Shown here: piece by piece, positions 6,240 to 10,290 of the stretch | Layout: each line of letters begins with the position of its first letter | Position numbering within the stretch: position 1 is the stretch's first letter | NCBI GenBank assembly: GCA_000403035.1 | Contig: AQSL01000088.1 | Span: 1-10,290 of the forward strand | Source: Candidatus Latescibacter anaerobius SCGC AAA252-E07 | Lineage (GTDB): Bacteria > Latescibacterota > Latescibacteria > Latescibacterales > Latescibacteraceae | Length of the DNA stretch: 10,290 nucleotides | Direction of reading: 5' to 3' | The notes under the pieces: generated by a model | What the model was told of the DNA's origin: nothing | The model's database searches: none | The model's input: only the letters and a program-made list of their open reading frames with translations | Position numbers and translations under genes: made by a program

Positions 6240-7034
6240 ATGAATGAAACCAGGGAAAAATCACCAAAACCTGACCGCGTGCTCGGTGATGAATGGCTGA
6301 ACTGGACAGGGAATCTCGATGAGAGTATAACGTACAACGAAACAGCGAAGCTTTTTACCATCTGCGCATCAGTTGCAATCCTTATTCTGCTGGGTTCTCT
6401 GGGAATCATTCTCTACATGATCGAACCACGGCTGTTTCTCCTGCATCCCATGCTTGTATACATTGCGAGAGCTGTAACAATTATTATTATTACCGCTTTT
6501 ACCCTGTTAGGAATTCTCACCATTACAAGCGTTTACACCGGTAAAAACGTATTATTCAATACGCGACTGGGACAAATTTCCGCCACGAAGATTCTCCCCT
6601 TAGCATTTGCTGTTGCCGGGAAACTGGGTATTTCACGTGACAGGGTCGGAAACTCGTTTGTCATGTTTTCCAATGCCGTTGTCAAAGCAAGCCACAAACC
6701 CGGCACAGGTAAAACGATTATTCTCCTCCCGAGGTGTTTAAAATCCGATTTAAAAAAAGAGGTTCTCGATATGGGCAAACGTGCAAGCATCGGAGTTTTT
6801 ACAGCTACCGGCGGCGGCCAGGCACGCAAGATTATTATTAATGAACGTCCCACTGCGGTCATTGGCGTTGCCTGTGAACGTGACCTTATCAGCGGAATTC
6901 ATGATGTAGCTCCCAAAATGCCGACGCTCGGTATAACAAACAAACGTCCCGAGGGTCCATGTAAAAATACTGTTATCGACCTTGTAGAATTGAAAAAAGC
7001 AATTGAAACATTAACCGGAAAATCTCTGGATTGA
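6240..7034 (+). CDS. Membrane-anchored DUF116 protein
   Basis: The 264-residue product has a soluble N-terminus, two transmembrane helices (about residues 38-60 and 72-96) and a C-terminal DUF116 domain. Landmarks of DUF116 are visible: 'L-L-P-R-C-L' (162-167), 'T-G-G-G-Q-A-R-K-I-I' (190-199), 'V-I-G-V-A-C-E-R-D-L-I-S-G-I' (207-220) and 'R-P-E-G-P-C-K-N-T' (236-244). In the better-known DUF116 proteins, as I recall them, a segment between the first two landmarks carries a CxxCGxC-type cluster thought to bind Fe-S. Here that segment is short and has no cysteine. Only Cys166, Cys212 and Cys241 remain in the domain. The biochemical role of DUF116 is unknown; in other bacteria these genes are often near translation or tRNA-related genes. 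Here the gene is followed after one base by a tRNA thiolase-like gene, so the two are surely co-transcribed and probably act together. Confidence 0.85.
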   Translation: MNETREKSPKPDRVLGDEWLNWTGNLDESITYNETAKLFTICASVAILILLGSLGIILYMIEPRLFLLHPMLVYIARAVTIIIITAFTLLGILTITSVYTGKNVLFNTRLGQISATKILPLAFAVAGKLGISRDRVGNSFVMFSNAVVKASHKPGTGKTIILLPRCLKSDLKKEVLDMGKRASIGVFTATGGGQARKIIINERPTAVIGVACERDLISGIHDVAPKMPTLGITNKRPEGPCKNTVIDLVELKKAIETLTGKSLD

Positions 7035-7035
7035 A

Positions 7036-8067
7036 ATGTACAAAGCTATCGGAATGTTTTCAGGAGGACTGGATTCCATTCTTGCGGCTAAGATAATGCT
7101 TCATGAGGGGCTTGAGATTATAGCCCTTCATTTTTATACAGGATTCAATGGAAAAATACGCCGCGAGATTTCAGAGGGAGCGTTTTGGACATGGACGCCT
7201 GAAGAATCCGTGCTGCAATCGGCTGATGAACTTGGCATCGAGCTTGTTGCACGGGATGTTTCCGATGAATATATTGATATCATAACCCATCCGAAACATG
7301 GGTACGGTTCTGCAATAAATCCCTGTATCGACTGCCGTATTTTCCTCCTCAAAAAGGCGCGGGAAATCATGGAAACCGAACAGGCGGTCTGTATTTTTAC
7401 CGGTGAAGTTTTAGGACAGCGTCCCATGAGCCAGCACAAGCCGACACTCAACTTAATTGAGAAAAAGGCCGGAATAGAGGGCAGGCTGCTCAGGCCTCTT
7501 TCGGCAAAGCTTCTCGATCCCACCATTGCGGAAAAAGAGGGAATTGTGAACCGTGAACATCTCTACGGCTTGAGCGGCCGTTCACGAAAACCACAGAAGG
7601 AGCTTGCGGAAAAATTTGGCATCGACCGGTATCCCCAGCCGGGCGGCGGGTGCATTCTTACCGAAAAAAATTTCGAAAAAAAATATGTCGACTTCTACAC
7701 GCATACGAACGGCAGAGATATTTCAAAACATGACCTCGATTCGTTTAAAACAGGCCGTCACCTCAGGTTTGAAAGCGGCATAAAAGTCATAGTCGGCCGT
7801 AACGAGACAGAGAACAAGTACCTCGAAGAACTGCTTTCAGAAGATACCTGGAGATTCGATGTGGTGAATTTCCCCGGTGCGGCGGTGTTTGCATCGGGAG
7901 AACCGTCTGAAAAAGATTTCCACGAGATAGCCGCCATCTGCGCCCGTTACAGCAAGGGATTCAACGAGGAAAAAGTCGCTGTTGTTGCGGTAAAAGGCGG
8001 CATAACACGGGAACTGATTGTTGAACCGGCGAATCAGAAGGATATTGAACCGTTGTTAATACGTTGA
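7036..8067 (+). CDS. PP-loop tRNA thiolase-like protein (MnmA/ThiI-like) with NFACT-like C-terminal domain
   Basis: The 343-residue protein opens with the ATP-pyrophosphatase P-loop 'F-S-G-G-L-D-S' (residues 8-14), which adenylates the target in tRNA thiouridine synthases. Further landmarks are 'N-P-C-I-D-C' (95-100), 'G-E-V-L-G-Q-R-P-M-S-Q' (123-133), 'G-L-S-G-R-S-R-K' (178-185) and 'Y-P-Q-P-G-G-G-C' (199-206), an MnmA/ThiI-like set. Cys97, Cys100 and Cys206 resemble the three-cysteine [4Fe-4S] site of TtuA-type thiolases. From about residue 225 the protein departs from MnmA. The segment 'T-G-R-H-L-R-F-E-S-G-I-K-V-I-V-G-R-N-E-T-E-N' (239-260) resembles the NFACT-R RNA-binding module known to occur fused to such enzymes. 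No rhodanese or THUMP domain is present. The likely task is sulfur insertion into a tRNA base; the position modified is unknown. ATG 7036 follows the DUF116 stop by one base, and translation is probably coupled. Confidence 0.8.
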   Translation: MYKAIGMFSGGLDSILAAKIMLHEGLEIIALHFYTGFNGKIRREISEGAFWTWTPEESVLQSADELGIELVARDVSDEYIDIITHPKHGYGSAINPCIDCRIFLLKKAREIMETEQAVCIFTGEVLGQRPMSQHKPTLNLIEKKAGIEGRLLRPLSAKLLDPTIAEKEGIVNREHLYGLSGRSRKPQKELAEKFGIDRYPQPGGGCILTEKNFEKKYVDFYTHTNGRDISKHDLDSFKTGRHLRFESGIKVIVGRNETENKYLEELLSEDTWRFDVVNFPGAAVFASGEPSEKDFHEIAAICARYSKGFNEEKVAVVAVKGGITRELIVEPANQKDIEPLLIR

Positions 8068-8130
8068 AAATGGGCAGGAAAGTGTATATATTTTATCAAG
8101 CTGTAGATTATTCAGTCCCTGATCCTTATA

Positions 8131-8179
8131 TTCTTGGAAAGAGGGTTAGCTGGTGAGTTGAAAAATTAATTCCAAGGAA
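8131..8179 (+). promoter_or_regulatory. Possible RNA hairpin masking the methyltransferase ribosome-binding site
   Basis: TTCTTGGAA (8131-8139) can pair with TTCCAAGGAA (8170-8179): six continuous pairs, then a one-base bulge and three more pairs, closing a loop of 30 bases. The second arm contains AAGGA (8174-8178), the ribosome-binding site 7 bases before the methyltransferase ATG at 8186. If it forms, the stem would hold translation down. The loop is long, so stability is uncertain. Confidence 0.35.
8137..8165. repeat. Partial (right-end) copy of the GGTGAGTTG palindromic element
   Basis: The stretch ends in GGTGAGTTGAAAAA (8152-8165), an exact 14-base match to 9788-9801 at the right end of the full element downstream. 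The matching A-run lies beyond the element's terminal repeat. The preceding GAAAGAGGGTTAGCT has the same AGAGGG-then-spacer layout as the element's arms. No clear left half is visible, so it appears to be a decayed or truncated copy. Confidence 0.5.
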
Positions 8180-8185
8180 TCTATC

Positions 8186-9676
8186 ATGTCCGATGACTGG
8201 AAAAACAAGCTCTATTTCGGTGACAACCTTGATATTATGCGTGAGCACATTCCCGATGAAAGTGTTGATCTCATCTATTTAGACCCGCCGTTTAATTCAA
8301 AAGCCACCTATAACGTTCTTTTTAAGGAAAAAAACGGTACGGATTCGGCTGCTCAAATTACCGCTTTTGAAGATACATGGCACTGGGATATTGCAACAGA
8401 ATCTACCTACCATGAAATAGTCCTGAACGGGCCGAAAAAACTTTCCGACCTCATGCAGGCACTCCGTTCCTTCCTCGGGCAGAATGACATGATGGCTTAT
8501 CTGACAATGATGGCAATACGGCTTGTTGAAATGCACCGGATATTAAAAGAAACCGGAAGTATTTATCTGCACTGTGATCCTACAGCGAGTCATTATTTAA
8601 AACTTCTTATGGATTCAATATTTGATGCAAAGAATTTTCAAAATGAGATTGTATGGCATTACCGAAAATGGCCTACAGGAAAATATAAATTCCAGAGAAA
8701 CCATGATGTGATACTTTTTTACTCCCGATCCGATAGTCGAAATAGAACTTTTAATCAATTATTTATGGAACGTGCTGCTTCAACCCTGCGTCGGTTTGGA
8801 ACCGCCAAGATTGTATCAGGTTATGATGACAACGGTCAGCGTCTTCCTTCTAAAACTGATGATAAAGATTCAGATGGAGTTAGACAGGATGATGTTTGGA
8901 ATATCGGTCGCGTTCCTCCTATTAAACAGTTGTTCCCAACAGAAAAACCCAAATCTCTTTTGGAACGTTTAATAAAAGCAAGCAGTAACGAAAATGACAT
9001 TGTTCTGGATCCCTTCTGTGGTTGTGGAACAACGGTGACTGTAGCAGAAAAACTTAATCGCAGATGGATAGGCATAGATATAACCCATCTCGCTATTACA
9101 CTAATAAAACACCGCCTTCAGGATACCTTCGCTCAGGATTTATCACCGTATGAAATAATCGGCGACCCGAAAGACATGGAAAGCGCACGAGCTCTCGCCG
9201 AACAGAACAGGTATCAATTCGAATGGTGGGCTTTGAGTCTTGTCGGAGCCCGACCGGCACAGGATAAAAAGAAAGGCGCCGATAAAGGTGTTGACGGTTA
9301 CATATATTTCTTTGAAGACGAGAGCGGTAAGGCAAAAAAGATAGTTGTGCAGGTTAAGAGCGGGCATGTTTCATCATCTCAAATAAGAGATTTAATCGGT
9401 GTCATGAAAAGAGAAAATGCGGTTATTGGCGCTTTTATTACACTGCAGGAACCAACCGCTCCGATGAAATCAGAAGCGGCTACAGCAGGATTTTATGAAA
9501 CAATAATTGTAGTGAGCAACAGAACAATGCAGTATCCACGGATACAGATTATTACCATTGAAGAACTTCTAAACGGTGAATACTTGAAATATCCCGAATG
9601 GTCTCTTGATGCAACTCATAAGAAAGCCGAACGTTTTACAAAACACAATAAAGACGATCAAACATCATTTATATAA
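8186..9676 (+). CDS. Beta-class DNA methyltransferase fused to an Mrr-like nuclease domain
   Basis: The 496-residue protein has a catalytic motif IV DPPF (residues 33-36) in 'L-I-Y-L-D-P-P-F-N-S', followed much later by the S-adenosylmethionine motif I 'L-D-P-F-C-G-C-G-T-T' (274-283). The order IV-then-I marks a beta-class amino-methyltransferase making N6-methyladenine or N4-methylcytosine in DNA. The variable stretch between about 153 and 240 is the likely target-recognition part. From about residue 345 a second domain begins with 'W-A-L-S-L-V-G-A-R-P'. It contains 'K-G-V-D-G-Y' (Asp370) and 'V-V-Q-V-K-S-G' (Gln389, Lys391), the D...QxK pattern of Mrr-type PD-(D/E)XK nucleases. The whole architecture resembles a widespread family annotated as site-specific DNA methyltransferase. 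ATG 8186 has AAGGA 7 bases upstream. No separate restriction, specificity or helicase gene adjoins it, so it may be a self-contained defence enzyme or an orphan methylase. Flanking repeats suggest acquisition. Confidence 0.85.
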   Translation: MSDDWKNKLYFGDNLDIMREHIPDESVDLIYLDPPFNSKATYNVLFKEKNGTDSAAQITAFEDTWHWDIATESTYHEIVLNGPKKLSDLMQALRSFLGQNDMMAYLTMMAIRLVEMHRILKETGSIYLHCDPTASHYLKLLMDSIFDAKNFQNEIVWHYRKWPTGKYKFQRNHDVILFYSRSDSRNRTFNQLFMERAASTLRRFGTAKIVSGYDDNGQRLPSKTDDKDSDGVRQDDVWNIGRVPPIKQLFPTEKPKSLLERLIKASSNENDIVLDPFCGCGTTVTVAEKLNRRWIGIDITHLAITLIKHRLQDTFAQDLSPYEIIGDPKDMESARALAEQNRYQFEWWALSLVGARPAQDKKKGADKGVDGYIYFFEDESGKAKKIVVQVKSGHVSSSQIRDLIGVMKRENAVIGAFITLQEPTAPMKSEAATAGFYETIIVVSNRTMQYPRIQIITIEELLNGEYLKYPEWSLDATHKKAERFTKHNKDDQTSFI

Positions 9677-9697
9677 AAGATTATTGAATAATGTAAA

Positions 9698-9796
9698 CAA
9701 CTCACCCCTCGGTCCCCTCTCTACAAGCAGAGAGGGGATGACAACCCACTTAAAGTTCCCCCTCTCTATGAATAGAGTGTCTCAGGGGGTGAGTTG
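9698..9796. repeat. Palindromic mini-element with 11-bp terminal inverted repeats
   Basis: CAACTCACCCC (9698-9708) and GGGGTGAGTTG (9786-9796) are exact reverse complements that bound a 99-base segment. Inside are one perfect hairpin (9713-9738) and a second, weaker one, CTCTA/TAGAG (9764-9768 with 9773-9777). Both hairpins share the CCCCTCTCT arm sequence. It encodes no transposase, so it is a non-autonomous MITE- or REP-like repeat that would need help from elsewhere to move. I see no clear target-site duplication. It sits between the methyltransferase and cupin genes and may also slow or end transcription. Confidence 0.75.
9713..9738. repeat. Perfect 10-bp hairpin within the mini-element
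   Basis: TCCCCTCTCT (9713-9722) pairs fully with AGAGAGGGGA (9729-9738) around the loop ACAAGC. It lies 37 bases after the methyltransferase stop. No U-run follows it, so intrinsic termination is not supported, though the structure could protect the 3' end of the transcript. Confidence 0.75.
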
Positions 9797-9851
9797 AAAA
9801 AAACCAAAAGAACCACAAAAACATTCATATTTCTTTCAAAGGAAAAACACC

Positions 9852-10247
9852 ATGCCAATTAAAAAAATCACCGACTTCCAGAAACAATTGTCCGGGCCGA
9901 ACATTCTCCTTTCTGAGGCGCCGGGGAGCGATGGTAAAAAGGATTTAATGCCCGAAATGAGCGTTCACTATGCGGAAATGAAACCCGGCCAGGAGGTGCG
10001 CCCGCACACGCATAATCGTGTCGAGGCGTATCTTTTTCTCACAGGAAGGGCAAAAGTAATGACCGGCGATGAGATTGAGGAAGTAACCACCGGCGATGTT
10101 GCTATTGCCCCTATCGGTACGCCGCACGGGATAAAGGTCATCGGTTCGGAGCCGCTCAGGTTCTTCGCTTTCAATGCGCCGCCGTCATCTACCTGTCCCA
10201 TGAAGGATGCACCGGAAGAAGTCCTCTGGAAATGGAACCAGATTTAA
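9852..10247 (+). CDS. Small cupin-domain protein
   Basis: The 131-residue protein is a single-domain cupin, a small cytoplasmic beta-barrel fold that usually binds one metal ion. Cupin motif 1 is seen in 'P-H-T-H-N-R-V-E-A-Y-L-F-L-T-G' (residues 51-65), supplying His52, His54 and Glu58. Motif 2 is seen in 'G-D-V-A-I-A-P-I-G-T-P-H-G' (81-93), supplying His92, so the full three-His one-Glu metal site is present. The length suits simple one-domain cupins. There is no signal peptide or extra domain. GGA in AAAGGAAAA (9838-9846) lies 8 bases before ATG 9852. It appears to be its own transcription unit, set apart from the methyltransferase by the mini-element. Such cupins can be sugar isomerases, dioxygenases or small-molecule sensors; nothing here picks between them, so no reaction is assigned. 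Confidence 0.85.
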   Translation: MPIKKITDFQKQLSGPNILLSEAPGSDGKKDLMPEMSVHYAEMKPGQEVRPHTHNRVEAYLFLTGRAKVMTGDEIEEVTTGDVAIAPIGTPHGIKVIGSEPLRFFAFNAPPSSTCPMKDAPEEVLWKWNQI

Positions 10248-10254
10248 GAGGGCG

Positions 10255-10274
10255 GTGAAAAAGTCCTTTTTCAC
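10255..10274. repeat. Perfect stem-loop after the cupin gene
   Basis: GTGAAAAAG (10255-10263) and CTTTTTCAC (10266-10274) are exact reverse complements separated by TC, 7 bases after the cupin stop. The T-run lies within the stem rather than after it, so a classic terminator is uncertain. The following CACACCCTGTCAT reaches the window edge and may belong to a longer dispersed repeat. Confidence 0.5.
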
Positions 10275-10290
10275 ACACCCTGTCATGAAA

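Noticed and set aside
9698..9796. CRISPR array reading of the repeated CCCCTCTCT arms
   Set aside because: There are only two imperfect copies arranged as hairpins in a palindrome, with no regular spacers and no cas genes.
9606..9797. Small open frame of 63 codons running into the palindromic element
   Set aside because: It starts inside the methyltransferase gene and its end is translated repeat sequence, with no ribosome-binding site.

Overview
The window reads as chromosome of a Gram-negative, probably anaerobic or facultatively respiring, bacterium of moderate GC content. The diderm envelope is indicated by a LolA-like periplasmic protein, a LolCDE/MacB-type ABC transporter and a probable outer-membrane beta-barrel. 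Respiratory metabolism is indicated by a seven-haem c-type cytochrome. The gene mix (DUF116 protein, MnmA/TtuA-like thiolase with an NFACT-like tail, palindromic GGGGTGAGTTG-ended repeat) would suit an uncultured FCB-group or deltaproteobacterium-like lineage, but taxonomy cannot be fixed from the sequence alone.

Bases 2-4904 (+) hold an apparent envelope operon: the 3' part of an outer-membrane lipoprotein-sorting (LolA-like) gene, two paralogous FtsX-type permeases, a LolD/MacB-type ATPase, and a secreted protein that looks like an outer-membrane barrel. Together they could carry a hydrophobic cargo from the inner membrane, across the periplasm, to the outer membrane. Bases 4905-5038 form a short gap between convergent genes, with no convincing terminator.

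Bases 5039-5896 (-) encode the secreted heptahaem cytochrome. It is divergent from the next operon across an AT-rich intergenic region (5897-6239) that carries spaced TCATT..GTACTATT direct repeats. Bases 6240-8067 (+) hold two tightly coupled genes: a membrane-anchored DUF116 protein that appears to lack the usual cysteine-rich Fe-S segment, and a PP-loop tRNA thiolase-like protein with three suggestive cysteines.

Bases 8068-9851 are an accessory-looking segment. A beta-class DNA methyltransferase fused to an Mrr-like nuclease domain is bracketed by related repeat sequence: a partial copy of a palindromic element just upstream and a full copy of about 99 bp just downstream. Its ribosome-binding site can pair with the upstream repeat region. 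A small cupin gene (9852-10247) and a perfect stem-loop (10255-10274) close the window. I saw no tRNA, rRNA, CRISPR array, transposase or integrase.
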